Notes: a model not told the origin generated them from the letters alone. A stretch of 64,000 nt of DNA from Ctenosaura bakeri (GCA_948474755.1 CAOLHI010002498.1:1-64000), one strand, 5' to 3'; shown: positions 11,261-22,212, numbered from the stretch's first letter. Made by a program: numbers and translations.

Positions 11261-12774
11261 TTGAGTCTTCCCACAGGTTCTCAGCTGTTCACTCCATAAC
11301 CGCACCCCAGAAAGCTGCCTGCAAACAGAGTTGTGGCATAAAAGGGAAGCACGTATCCAGAATATTACAATGCCAATCCCGTATAGAAATGTTCTGTGGT
11401 CATGATTCAAAACAATTAGAATGTCACAAGGAAAATACAGTGGGAGGAGACAGCAGACAAGCCAAAACAACTGGAACGGGAAAGCTTGCTGGTTGCAACA
11501 CGGGGGTATTGTAAGCACAAGGTGAATGACAGAGAACTTTGTTTTCAAAGGCCCAGAAGTTCCAGGAATCAGTAATTTCAAATGGTTTTTGACATGTTGC
11601 AGAACTCAGTAAAGATGATCAAACTAGACAGCTTAAGCATATAGACTGTGGGAGAAAAGGTAATATTTTCAACCACTCATCTGAGCTGCTATTGATTGTT
11701 ACACATGCTGGGTGGGGGAAAAAATTATCTTAAATGAATAAGAGAGTTGGGGTAGCTTTCATTTATTCTCTCAAAGAGAACAAAAATTGGAACACTTTGT
11801 TCTACTTCTGTTAACTATTTGGTAGTTGTGAAGAGCAAGAAACTGAAGCCTTTCCTTAATCACTACAGTCTTCCCTTTAGCTTCTGAGAGTTTAGGAAGG
11901 CATCTCTCTTCATCCAGGTCTACTTTTTTTCCTCTGCTCAGTTCCCTCCGGGGAATACACACTCCTTATAAGCAGACTTAGGGAGCAATAGCTCCCATTG
12001 TTTGTTTCTTTGTTTTTTTGTGATATAGTTTGTGGTTTTAGACATGGCAAAGGATATGCTTAAGACTGTACTTTTAAACATGCTTTTAAGATAACAGGCT
12101 GAAAGCTTTATTTCTTTTTTCAAAGCCAAAAAAATTGTCTTACGCCTAAGACCTGGTTTGCACACAAAGCTAAGCCTGTATTTAAAGTGCTGAAGCTGGA
12201 AAGAGGCTGAATGAAGCATCATGTTTGCTTGTTGAGTTAAACTTTCACTTTCCAGGAAAGTTTACTTCTTAGCCTAGAATTGAGACACTGTGGTTTAAAG
12301 CAAAATCTGGTCATTTTCAAAACAAATAAAGTATAAAAAGTGTGTGGTTAAATAAATCAGAATTCATTCCAGATCAGTTTACATATTAAATGTAAAGACA
12401 AGTCATCACCTCTCCTTCTGAACTCACTGTTTATATATATTTAATGGGGGGGGGGTAGACATCAATGCATGTGTCTGTCTCTACTACAGTTGTAAGACAG
12501 TGAAAAAAACATGGCATGTGTGTTAAAATAATCCTAGGACCTGTATCCAGTTGTTAATCCTGACATTCAAGAGGATTTATCTACATGTTGACTTACCTTT
12601 CAACAATTGACCAAACTAGTCTACTCTAGTTGGGATTAACCAATAGAATGCCAGCCTAGGGGTGTGTACCTGGAGGGTTTTTTTGTTTTTCCCTCTAAAA
12701 AGAATTAGTTGTAATTTAATTCTTCCTGTACCCTACAGTACCATCTTCAGTCACTAGGTGGAGGACTTCCTCAT
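11261..12774. other. Unique non-coding DNA
   Basis: No gene. A G-run of ten bases lies at about 12445-12455, and several short A/T runs occur. The 121-codon frame on the minus strand at 11216-11581 has no recognisable domain and is treated as chance. Confidence 0.5.
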
Positions 12775-12850
12775 CCATCCATCCATTCATTCAATAGTAT
12801 TTCTGTATTGCTTACCACAAGAAAATCTCTAAGCAGTTAATATTAAATGG
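12775..12850 (-). repeat. L2/CR1-like LINE tail fragment
   Basis: The complement of the common reptile LINE 3' tail is visible: CATCCATCCATTCATT followed by 'TATTTCTGTATTGCTTACCACAAG' in pieces and 'CTCTAAGCAGTTAA'. Only the tail is present, so the family cannot be fixed. Confidence 0.4.
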
Positions 12851-13503
12851 GCAGAAAGGAAATTTCAGTAAGGCCTAGAATATATTAATTAATGCAGAAG
12901 GCCTCTAGGCAGCTCCACATGGAACAAAGTACATTTGAGAAAACAACACATTGGATGTAGCTACTGCTTCCTTCTGTGGGAACACCTGAAAATCTTTAAA
13001 TGATTGAAAATGAAGGGGGCACACACATGAGCTACTGTCTGACAAGGAAGGCAGAAGAGGAAGCAAAGGAAAAGGTTCAATGTGCACTGGAGCTGCGGGA
13101 AAGCAAGAGCATTGTGATCTTATGGACATTGATTTTTTAAAAAAAACTGGCTTGTTTGCTAGAGAAATGAAAGTCCTGTATGGTTATGAGGAAAAGATCT
13201 TTTGGGAGAGGGTGAGTGTGGAATGTTGGGAGGGCCCATTGACTGGCTGACTGTTGGTAGGGATGTTAAAAAGGGAAGCTTGCATGACAGTCATCAAATG
13301 TCAGAGGGAGCGATATGAGTCTTTCAACATTAGGAATGGGATAGGGCTAGCTGGGGGCACAGACATAGTGTGGGGCAACTGGGGTGCATGCCTTTCATGC
13401 CAATGCCAGGGGACATAAAAAAGTTGAAACCTTCCACCCTCCCACCCGGGCCTGGCCCACTGCCGATTGTGTTCATGTTAGAATAAATACACACACACAC
13501 CTA
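12851..13503. other. Unique non-coding DNA
   Basis: No gene. A short (CA)n tract at 13488-13500 directly precedes the foldback transposon. Confidence 0.5.
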
Positions 13504-13679
13504 GGCCATTTCCGCACTAGCCTGTTATAGCGCTATGATTCCACTTGCAACATCCTATGGAATCCTGGGGTTTGCAGTTTTGGGAGGAACCGCCCCCTCC
13601 TGAAACTGCAAACCCCAGGATTCCATAGGATGTTGCAAGTGGAATCATAGTGCTATAACAGGCTAGTGTGGAAATGGCC
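13504..13679. mobile_element. 176-bp foldback MITE, near-perfect palindrome
   Basis: Two 84-nt arms (13504-13587 and 13596-13679) are inverted copies separated by an 8-nt loop. I count four mismatches; two are C-to-T/G-to-A changes at CpG sites that are intact in the left arm. Both ends are GGCCATTTCC. The flanking triplets are CTA (13501-13503) and TTA (13680-13682), compatible with a mutated 3-bp target duplication. The same arm sequence appears singly at 45600-45686 and 53359-53450, and a diverged form at 47244-47467. A 3-bp duplication with GGCC-type ends fits PIF/Harbinger elements best, but this is inferred. No protein is encoded. Confidence 0.85.
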
Positions 13680-13734
13680 TTAGTCACACTTAGGTGGGTG
13701 GGAGGGAAGAAACACCAGCGCCCACTCACCCTAC

Positions 13735-14013
13735 ATTATTGTATTGCTAACATTCCACTATAACTGCCTTGATTCCATCCTTTGGAACAATGAGGTTTGC
13801 AGTTTGGCGAGGTATGGGAGTGCTCTGCCTGAGAATTCTAGATGTTCCTCCCCAAACTGCCAATCCCAGAATTCCATAGGATCATCAAATCATACAATCA
13901 CAGAATCATAGCGTTGAAAGAGACCACAAGGGACGTCAAGCGCTTTGCATTATAGAACTATATCAGTTCAAGGTGACAAATAGTGTTATAATTCTGTAGT
14001 GTCAGTGAGACCC
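13735..14013. mobile_element. Diverged GGCC-family MITE interrupted by a CR1 tail
   Basis: The left part repeats the pattern 'CTATAACTGCC..GATTCCATCC..GGAACAATGAGGTTTGCAGTTT' of the family and the right part 'ATAGTGTTATAATTCTGTAGTGT' is its other end, in inverted order. Between them, at about 13888-13940, lies a short CR1 3' tail in minus orientation ('CACAGAATCATAGCGTTGAAAGAGACCAC' region). So the MITE is older than that CR1 insertion. Confidence 0.6.
13888..13940 (-). repeat. CR1 3' tail fragment nested in a MITE
   Basis: About 50 bp matching the complement of the CR1 terminus: 'CAGAATCATAG' followed by 'TTGAAAGAGACCACAAGGG'. It corresponds to the same positions as 29372-29415 in the complete CR1 end. 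Confidence 0.7.
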
Positions 14014-14039
14014 AGGATCCAAGAGTTTCTAAGTCATGT

Positions 14040-14290
14040 GGTGCTGGATAACTCTGCTAATGTATTTCTTAGTTTCTGCGTGATTTTTCAGACCCTCTTT
14101 GCTGAGCAGGAATACCTAAAGTAGCTTTACAATGCAGTCGTTTCCAACAAAATTATAAGAACAACGTTAATCAGAATTAAAGACAAAAGATTCAGAAGCC
14201 AGATAGCTAAGCCTTCACTTTCATAATTAAGCACTGTGATTGAAGGCCAGATGGCAGCCGCTTCTTATCCTTATTAAAAGCATTTTACTC
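14040..14290. promoter_or_regulatory. Candidate conserved non-coding element
   Basis: Unique AT-rich sequence with homeodomain-like cores ('AACGTTAATCAGAATTAAAG', 'CATAATTAAGCACTG') and an E-box-like 'CAGATGGCAGCCGC'. No transposon ends, no reading frame. Regulatory role is inferred from composition only. Confidence 0.35.
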
Positions 14291-14992
14291 TGCTTTTCAG
14301 CCAAAGAAAAGTTTCCAGGGTATCTTGAAAAGATCAAAAACATGACAGTCCTTGTTCTCAAGCTCACATTCTAAAAGACATGGTACCAAAGGAAATGACA
14401 TTGGGAGGGAAAAGGGAAGAAGCCAACTCAAGAGGTAGTTATTAGTAACAAGCATGTAGGAGTCCTCCGGCCCCCACAAAAAGAAGAGAAGCTGTTCCTT
14501 CCCTGGCTGATGGATGAGGCCAGTTTAGTTTTCCCCATTTAGAGGAAGAATAAAATTCTTTCTGCTACCTTGCCTAAAAGCCATCAGGGTTGGAATGCAT
14601 TTGTCCTCCTTTTTAGAGGAGGGGAGAAGGAGATTCCATTATCTCTCTGCTGATAGGAAAAAGGCAGCCCTATTTAGTGTTCCAGATCCCAACCCACACC
14701 ATTTGCCCACACATATACATGCCTGAAACAAAAGATAACACTTCATGCATGAGATTTGTGGAATAACGTCATATCTTGTAAAAAATGTGCTAGCCTTAAA
14801 GTGTCACAAAACTCTTAGTTATCCCCCGCCACCAAAAAAAAAAAAAAAACATTCCCAAGCACATCTTTGTTGTTTCTGTCTTGTAGACATATAACCCATC
14901 AATTCTTCATTAATACCATTCTAGGAAGATGAGTAATTTTAGTAATTTTCTTTCCATGAGAAAGTATTCAAAAACTGTAGTTTCTGAAGATT
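14291..14992. other. Unique non-coding DNA
   Basis: No gene. A run of about 17 A bases lies at 14833-14850. Confidence 0.5.
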
Positions 14993-15147
14993 CAGGGCTG
15001 TGTTAAGGGTTTCATAGGCTGTAAGCACTCTTATATTTGACACCCCACCTTATCTCGACATACCGCTAGGGATGTTTCCATAGGCCCAAAAATTTTCATG
15101 GGTCCTAGGTACTGTGCCAAAAATGCCTAATGGATAAGGCAGCCCTA
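14993..15147 (+). mobile_element. 155-bp hAT-like MITE
   Basis: Ends CAGGGCTGTGTTAAGG on the left and, inverted, TAGGGCTGCCTTATCC on the right. Flanking 8-mers TGAAGATT (14985-14992) and TGAAGACT (15148-15155) differ by one base, fitting the 8-bp target duplication of hAT elements. A reverse-orientation relative lies at 23475-23654, sharing 'TTTTCATAGGC', 'TAGGGATGTTTCCAT' and 'AATGGATAAGG'. It has no coding capacity. Confidence 0.75.
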
Positions 15148-15164
15148 TGAAGACTATTTGTAGT

Positions 15165-15330
15165 ACAGCACATATTCTGCCAGGATTTAGGCTGCACAAA
15201 ACTGCACACAAAGTATATTTCAATATTATTTTACATATATAAAATTCTGTTTCCTGCATAGAAAATGCTGTTTTCTGCACAAAAATCCCATCTGTGAACG
15301 AGTTCCTAACTGTGAAGATTCTTGTCAGAC
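15165..15330 (-). repeat. TTTTCTGCA-motif interspersed repeat
   Basis: Minus-strand copy of the family described at 5716: internal 'TTCTGTTTCCTGCATAG' and 'ATGCTGTTTTCTGCACA' blocks repeat with a period near 25 bp, and the right edge carries 'CCTAACTGTGAAGATTCTTG'. Confidence 0.45.
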
Positions 15331-16345
15331 TTCAAAGTTTGTGGCTGTGAATTCTATAATTTAGCCACGTGCTGTAGGAAGAAATAAAATTCTTTCTTTC
15401 TCCTGAATTTCCCACCATTCAACTTCAGTGGATAAAGCTGGGCTCCAGCATTATGAGAGTTCCAACTCAAGCTGAAGGTTGACTAGGGCTGCATAGTCAG
15501 TAGCTATTTTGCGGCAAAATCACCTAATCAAGTGGTCAAAGCTACATCATTTTGCCACTAAAAGACATTAGAAATTAGACTATCTTTTCTGGTTCCAAAT
15601 TGGTGCACTCAACTGGCACTGCTTCAGTGCAGATCATTCATGTATCATCTGCCTAGCTTCTCATACTAAATCTCTGGCAATCTTTCATTCAAGAGTTGAC
15701 CAGAGCTGGCCCTGTTTAGCATGCAGGTTTTGCTGAGATCACAATATGAAGAGTCAAGCCAGTTTATTGTTGAGGGTTGGAACACAAGCACTTTCCCAAA
15801 TGCACTGTGTGCTGCAAATGCATGGCTGGTGCTTGAAGCACACAAAAAGTACTTCCTGTGAAATCGATATTGTACAAAAAAAACCTTAGCAACTCAAATG
15901 GCATTTGAGGCAAGCTTAAGAGGATGGTTAAGTACCAGCACTCTCCAAAATCATGCTGCTGTTGGAGAAGCAGTGCTGGTCATATACTTCTTCAAGGATT
16001 GAAGCAGAACATTTGCTTTCTCTGCCAGCACTAAGAAGGAAGATAATAGGGAGGGGAAAAACTTGAAACAGGTTGCAGAGTCTCTGCAATACTTGAAAAA
16101 AAAGTTCATACCCATCTGCTTAACATTTGGCAAGGGGTAAACGTGAATGTAAATGCAAATTTGCAATTGGTAAATTTGGTAAATATGTAAATCAGCTTGT
16201 GTGAGTATTTATTTCTTCCACCAAAGCTAATTCTACTTTAAGAAACCTAAAGAATCAATAGGTCCAACAAGGTTAAAGAACAACAGTACTCTTGTGTATG
16301 AAGTGATTCACATGCTGGGACCAAATTCCACCAGCGTTTCTGTCG
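15331..16345. other. Unique non-coding DNA
   Basis: No gene or bounded repeat. Short A-runs near 15875 and 16095. Confidence 0.5.
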
Positions 16346-17016
16346 TTTTGTTGTTACATGCCTTCAAAATTGACTCTGACTTATGATAGTATCCCAGGGT
16401 TTTCTCTGCAAAGTTTACTTAGAGGAGGCTTGCCTTGGACTGAGAGAGTATGGCCATTTCTGCACGGGGCAAGGGAATTGCCCCGTGATTCTACTCATAG
16501 GACTTTTGGGTTCCTCGGTCCGGTCCACGCTGCTCCAGAGCAGCGCGTGGCTGCCGCTCCACACTCCTCCAGGGACGAAAATGGCGGCTTCCAGTTGGTC
16601 TAGTGTCTTGACCAACTGCTGGAGCTCGCCAGCCTAAAGCCGCCCCTGGCAGATTGCAGGCTCACACCAATGCGAGCCTGCGAATCTGCATAAAGGAGCA
16701 GGCTTGCAGTGGCATGCTTCATGCTTTTGAAAGACCTGTTTTTAGTGGTCTTTCAAAAACACACTGGACGACTACTTGGGGTTGTTCTGGAGCAGGCTGG
16801 GGTGCAGATCTACACTAAGTAGGTCCGACCCAGTCCACTCCCAGGTGCAGACGTCCTCCCTGGAGGATGCTCTGCCCTGTTTTAAAAACCCCATGTGGAA
16901 ATGGCCTATGACATGTCCAAAGTCACCCTGTGGTCTTTCATGAATTAGTAGGGATTCAAACCCTGGTCTCCCAGACTCCTAGTCCAGCCCTCAAACCACT
17001 AGACCAGAATAGCTTT
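16346..17016 (-). repeat. tRNA-derived SINE split by a DNA transposon
   Basis: The tail half lies at 16346-16451 ('TGCCTTCAAAATTGACTCTG', ending 'GAGAGAGTAT') and the head half at 16907-17016 ('TATGACATGTCCAAAGTCACC' through 'GGATTCAAACCCTGG'). Removing the insert and one TAT restores 'GAGAGAGTATGACATGTCC', which matches uninterrupted copies such as 26890-26912. The SINE therefore predates the transposon. Confidence 0.92.
16452..16906. mobile_element. 455-bp GGCC-ended DNA transposon inside a SINE
   Basis: Terminal inverted repeats GGCCATTTCTGCAC and, from the right, GGCCATTTCCACAT; exact TAT duplication at 16449-16451 and 16907-16909. The interior is GC- and CpG-rich compared with its surroundings and contains a smaller inverted repeat around 16731-16760 (GAAAGACC...GGTCTTTC). 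No transposase frame is visible. Ends and 3-bp duplication link it to the elements at 13504 and 17185; PIF/Harbinger-like by inference. Confidence 0.85.
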
Positions 17017-17184
17017 CTATCCTCCCAACTAAACTAAAGGATTAGCATTAGTTAGAATCTCTCTAAAACCAGAACACAATGCTTTGCATCACAAAAAAGG
17101 TAGGCTTCTTAACGTATATAAATGAATGCAAGAGTATAGACAAGGAAGCAAAGAGATAAAAGACTGATTCTAGGCTCTAATATA

Positions 17185-17805
17185 GGCCCTTTCCACACGT
17201 GTATATAAAACGGATCAATGCGACCTCTAATGGAGGTCTTCCACACCTTGTGGTGCGTTTGATCGCATTTATTTTTTTGTTTCCACACGTGAATCCGCAT
17301 AGGCACGGTCCGAACTGGCTTTGCGAGCACTTTTTAAAAACCTTGAAAAATGTGGTTTTTTTCCCGAGATGCGGGTTTGTGCGCACCTGCGGACGTGTGT
17401 GGAAGCGCAGATACGCACTGATTCGCCCAAAGAGCTGGGCGGCGCCATTTTGTTTTCCTCGGTAAGCAGTGAAGAACAGAAAAAAAGAGGGAGGATTCTA
17501 GGTATGTGGGTTCTTTCACTTATTTATATTTATTTATCATTTTAGAACATTCAAGGTACACACGTGTGCAGTGACGCACGGAGCCATTTTTTAAAAAAAA
17601 GTCCAATCACGGACGAAGGGGGCGTGGTTAGGAAGCGAGCGGGAGATTAAATCTGATTACAGTGTGGATCTGCAGACACACGCTAGTGCGGAACACGCTA
17701 GAGCTGTGTGGAACGTTAAAAAATATAATGCGCCATTGCGCAGATACAAATAAAACCGGCCAGAACCGTCCCTACGCGATTTCGCGACCACGTGTGGAAA
17801 AGGCC
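17185..17805. mobile_element. 621-bp CpG-rich GGCC-ended transposon with CACGTG motifs
   Basis: Ends are GGCCCTTTCCACACGTG on the left and, inverted, GGCCTTTTCCACACGTG on the right (16 of 17 identical). The flanks are ATA at 17182-17184 and 17806-17808. The motif TTCCACACGTG occurs again at about 17280, and related ACGTGTGTGG at about 17392 and 17794. CpG dinucleotides are frequent, which is rare in this window and points to a recent arrival. Reading frames through it (for example 17199-17465) show no transposase motif; it is non-autonomous. Confidence 0.85.
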
Positions 17806-17808
17806 ATA

Positions 17809-18183
17809 GTGTTGATAAAACAGGAAGGCAAGTTGTCTCCTCTGTGGCTACAGAGAATACAGAAAGTTGTTGAGTTTATCTCTTTTTAAAATAGTGTTAT
17901 CAAACTTGTTGAACCTACAAGGCAGTATAAACTTACAACTTTATGTAGGAGAAGTCTAATAAGAACTGGACTAATTTTGCTGAAAAGGTTAGTCAATAAA
18001 CTATGGAGCACATCTTTCAAAAATGAGATCTTCAAAGCAGAGATGTCCATACAGAATGCCCATAATTAGCATGTGTGATAAATGGGTGCTATACCTTCCA
18101 TGTAAATGATATTGATTCAATGGGTCTGCTGTACATAGGATGAATAATTGGATTTCAGCTTTGCCTGGAGATGATGGGCTCAA
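17809..18183. other. Unique non-coding DNA
   Basis: No gene or repeat recognised. Confidence 0.45.
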
Positions 18184-18405
18184 ATAGCCTATAGGCACCA
18201 GATTCCATCTGATCCTGGAAGACAATGGTCAGCCATGGTTAGTACTTGGATAGGAGATCACCAATGAATATCAGGTGCTGTAGACTATATTTGAGAGGAA
18301 GGAACTGGAGAAACACCTCTGAGTATTCCTTTTCTATGGAAATCCTATTAAATTCATGGAGTCGCTATAAGTCAACAGGTCACTTAAGGGCACATGCATT
18401 CATAT
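18184..18405 (+). repeat. 5S rRNA-derived SINE
   Basis: The head from about 18186 follows the 5S rRNA pattern: 'CCATCTGATCCTGGAAG' then 'GGTTAGTACTTGGATAGGAGA' in pieces and 'ATCAGGTGCTGTAGAC' at the 5S 3' end. The body 'GAGGAAGGAACTGG...CTGAGTATTCC' and tail 'GGAGTCGCTATAAGTCAAC' follow. The tail resembles the end of the tRNA-headed SINE and of Bov-B/RTE LINEs. It is a retroposon, not a 5S gene. Confidence 0.88.
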
Positions 18406-19244
18406 TGGAGAGGAGACAAAAGAATCCAAGCAGCAGAGCATCTAACCTCAAAGTGAAATCCCTTTGCAAAATTTATGCTCATATATTTATAGAAATATGC
18501 TTTTAAAACTGACACAATAACATTATGCTCAGGATAGAATTATGCTGATGTTCTCACATTATTATTATTTTTTAGAAAAATGGTTACATTTGGAGACCAT
18601 TAAGGTAAAGGCTGTGGTTATTGGATGCTAGGTAAATCAAGAAATGGCATTCATTGATCCAATAGTGATGGCAAATGTTATTTAGTAGGGATAAAAATTA
18701 AGAGGCAACCTCCTTTCAGCTATTGTGTTTTTTGACAAGTCACTGTAAAAGGAAATGAGCACAGAACATATTAAAAGAGTTTGCTTTCTGTTGAATCTGA
18801 GCAACAACAGGGTAGTTCTTTTCAACTGTAGAATGCAAATCAGAATTCAATGTAACAGTACAACCAGCATCTAAAAGTTCGCTTCACATCATGATTTTAG
18901 CATGGCATCTCCAATAGCAAAGGAAACCGTTAACACAGCAGGTCAAATGGCAAAGCTTTTAAGACTTTATAATGCAAAACATTCTAACTGCATAGACTTC
19001 TAGGGAATGGATTTGTATTTTAATGCTCAGCACCTTGCCAATAGGTTCAGAAGCATTTGATAGCTACTAGGATCAAAAGATCTTTAGCTCCTAGGATCGA
19101 GGGAGTCCAGGGAATTAGTCAGAAGATACAAGGCTCCATTTAAAACAAAAATGGGTGCCTTGCTTAAGATTCTAGGTCAGGAAATACTCAAAGTAACTCA
19201 TATTCCAAAGCTATTAAACAAGATTATGTTTTAGATATTTTCCA
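18406..19244. other. Unique non-coding DNA
   Basis: AT-rich, no gene seen, no bounded repeat. Confidence 0.5.
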
Positions 19245-19330
19245 TTTCATTCTTTATTTATTTGGATTTATACCTTGCCCTATCTAGGGGCTCATGGTTC
19301 CCAGCACCAATATCTAATAGCACATACAAA
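19245..19330 (-). repeat. L2/CR1-like LINE tail fragment
   Basis: Complement of a LINE 3' tail: 'TTTATTTATTTGGATTTATACC' region followed by 'CTAGGGGCTCATGG'. Tail only; orientation from the conserved 'GGGCTC' part. Confidence 0.45.
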
Positions 19331-19754
19331 TTCATACTGGTTTAAAAGGCTTACATTAAAAAGAGAGAAGCTCAGTTTGCATGTAACAATAGTGGTGATG
19401 GAGATTTAGATGTATTTCTCAATTCATTGTTTTCTTGAACATATCTGAATTCCATAGACTGCCTGACTAACACTGCTTTTATTCCTACACTTTAGTGAAT
19501 TGGATATTTTGGGGTTATTATCATTTGTTAGAGAGAGTGTGGTGTTTGACTCTCTCTCTCTGTCAGATACAATAAGATAGGAGGGCCTCAGGAAAAGAAG
19601 GCTCCAGATTTCTCTGCTAGCTGTTTTGCTGGTGTGATCTGTCTGCTGCCCACTGAATTTTAGAAGCAAGAGAATGGAGAAAAAGAGAAATGGAGATGCT
19701 GTGCCTGGAATAAAGGCATGCAATGAGAGAAGTAGGGACAAGATCATTATTTAG

Positions 19755-19865
19755 TGTGTGATGCACCCAAGCTCACTCAATCGGTTTCCATGTCTGAAAG
19801 GGGAATCAAACGCTGATCTCCAGGGTCATAGCCCAGTGCTCAAACCACTATGCCACACGGTTCTC
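19755..19865 (-). repeat. tRNA-derived SINE, head half only
   Basis: Complement of the tRNA-like head ('CAAACGCTGATCTCCAGGGTCATAG', 'CAAACCACTATGCC') without the tail. Immediately to the right the second SINE (19877-20060) is inserted. Confidence 0.8.
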
Positions 19866-19876
19866 AGTGAAGAATT

Positions 19877-20060
19877 GATGTTTATGTGGGCCTTCAAATT
19901 GTTTCCAATTTATGGTGACCCTAAGGCAAACCTACCATGGGGTTTTCAGGGAGTGAGAGTATATGAGGAACCCAAGGGTTTCCATGGCTGAGTGGGGAAT
20001 CGAACCCTGGTCTCCAGAATCATAGTCCGGTGTCCAAACTGCTACACTATGTTGGCTCTT
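19877..20060 (-). repeat. tRNA-derived SINE with 11-bp target duplication
   Basis: Flanked by exact AGTGAAGAATT copies at 19866-19876 and 20061-20071. It lacks a short internal part of the consensus (the 'GGCAAGATTTGTTCAGAGG' section is missing, as in copies at 33507 and 37566), defining a shorter subfamily. The B-box complement GGAATCGAACCCTGG is nearly intact. Confidence 0.92.
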
Positions 20061-20071
20061 AGTGAAGAATT

Positions 20072-20867
20072 AACTCCCTACTATTAATCCATCTCATTGC
20101 TCAGAGTGAAACTCCATCTACAAGTGCAAAAGGCCTAAAACAATGGGTGGGTTTGGGGGGGGGGGATAAGTTATTCTAATAATCCACTGTGACACAGATT
20201 ACTGCAGTTAGCCATTGATAAAAATGGCATCCTAATCATATTTCTTTCTTTCTGTTCTTCCACAGTCATGTGTTCTATAACAAGATAATTAATTCAGTTG
20301 GACTGAACTTTGAAGGGCTGTCCCTGGCATTTAATGCATTCAGTACTGCTAAATAAACCTACAAATTAAACTTGACCCAAAAAGAAGAAACAGATTCTTG
20401 TCCTCTGATTCCCTTGCACAGTCAGAGTTTCCAGAGCAGAGCTGGAATTCTCCCCTGGCAGCCCTATGTCTTCTTTTCCCTTCCTTCCCTCTGATTACTC
20501 AGGGGTCTTTTCAAAGAAGCTAATTTCTCTGCCCCATTATGCTGCAGTTTGTAACTATCCCCACACCTTTGTCCAAGTATGCTTCCTTTTAATTTAACCC
20601 TGGTGAAAATTAGCTTGAAGCTGTCATGAACTCAGGAATCAGAACTTTCTGTATAGTCACCCCTTTGGCTGATCCCTTCTTGGCAAGTCTTAGACTCTGC
20701 ATTCAGCAGACCTGTTTTCCTAAAAGCAGAATCTATTGTTTTCACAGCAAGAGACAATTAAAGGCCAAGCAGACTAGTGTATTAGATTACAGATACCAGG
20801 ATGTTTATGCCAAAATCAGCCACTGGAAGGTTTATGATTGATATTATGCATATGTGTGTATGGGATG
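20072..20867. other. Unique non-coding DNA, possible conserved block
   Basis: No gene. A G-run at 20154-20164. The sequence 20275-20390 (GATAATTAATTCAGTTGG, TTAATGCATTCAG) is unique with homeodomain-like cores and might be regulatory. Confidence 0.4.
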
Positions 20868-21085
20868 TAACTTCAAATCGCCTGTTGATTTATGGCAACC
20901 CCATGGATTCCATAGGGTTTTCTTAGGCAAGGAAGACTCAAGGGTGGTTTTGCCAGTTCCTTCCTCTGAAATATAGCCTAGGGCACTTTTTATTTTTTGG
21001 TCATCTCCCATCCAAGTACTAATCAGGGCAGACCTTACTGAACTACCAAGATCAGACAGGATCTGGTACCTCTATATTGCTATAT
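20868..21085 (-). repeat. 5S rRNA-derived SINE
   Basis: Minus-strand copy. The complement of the 5S head reads 'CTCCCATCCAAGTACTAATCAG' in the middle and 'AGATCAGACAGGATCTGG' near the right end; the tail complement 'AACTTCAAATCGCCTGTTG' is on the left. Confidence 0.9.
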
Positions 21086-22212
21086 TGTCCTCTATGAAGA
21101 CATCCAAAGAAGTAGATTGTGCTCCACAGAAGGTGACGCTAAAATCAGTTTGCTAGTTGTAAAGGTGTCACAAAACTCTTCTTTCTTTTTTGTCCCCTCC
21201 CACTCCCTATACAGTAATACAGGGACACTTTTAATTGACATCATATGATGGGTTACAGTTATGATGCTCTCATTACCAAGTACAAGACAGAGTGAAAAAA
21301 TTCTAAGAATCCATCCTGTATCATTGCCCTTTTCCACAAGATGAATACACAGGTGATAGGTCAGTTTGACAATTCAGGAAGAATACAGAGCCATGAAGAG
21401 CTGGTAAATTCAAGGGCCATTCTGTTTTCAAGGGCCATTTCTGTTTCTAGTTCATTTTCTGATTAAAAAATTCAGCCTTTTTTGCAGATTTCTTCAGATC
21501 TAGAATGGAATGAAGTTTTAAAGATTCAAATGTGGGAGAAACGAAAATGGACAGATTCATCCATCCAATTAACTCTTAAAAGTTTGGGTTTGAATCCCTG
21601 GGTGGCCAACCACAACAGTACCGAATTAAGATGGCCAAACCTTTTCTGAGCAGCTTTAACTCCAGTTCGGCAAGATGATGCAAAATGGTCCTCTCCATAC
21701 TGGAAATTACTATATCTATTGAACTTGGCCAGGTTTTGGCTTGTTTTGAAGAATTTACCCAAATATACAAATTTCTTCATATGAGGACTTTTTTAAAAAA
21801 AAAAATCCAAGGCAAAAGGAAAGCAAAGTTGAGCAGATTTCCCCATTCCTGTTTTCAGCATGGTGAAGTCCCTAAAGAAATCTCTATTGATTCAAGATGC
21901 AGCTCTGTTTTCCAGTTTCCAATGTGATAGCAGTACTTATTTGCAGCTATGGTCAGATCTCTCTCTCTTTCTCTCTGCCTCAAATATAACAACAAGTGAG
22001 CCAGAAGAATTCTGGAGGATGGAAACCTTTACTTTGTTACAGTTCAGTTTGACCTAATAAATACTACACAATCATGGCTCTAGAGTTTTACTAATGAAAA
22101 TGACATCTGCACTTGTTCCTATAATTGTTCAGAATGTAAGTTGTATGTCATGATAAGCTTTTAATCGAGAAAGTTTCTAACTGATGAATAATGAGGCCAT
22201 GTTTTGCTACTG
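21086..22212. other. Unique non-coding DNA
   Basis: No gene. A local duplication of CAAGGGCCATT(T)CTGTTT lies at 21411-21447. The (CT)n patch at 21958-21976 is simple repeat. Confidence 0.5.
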
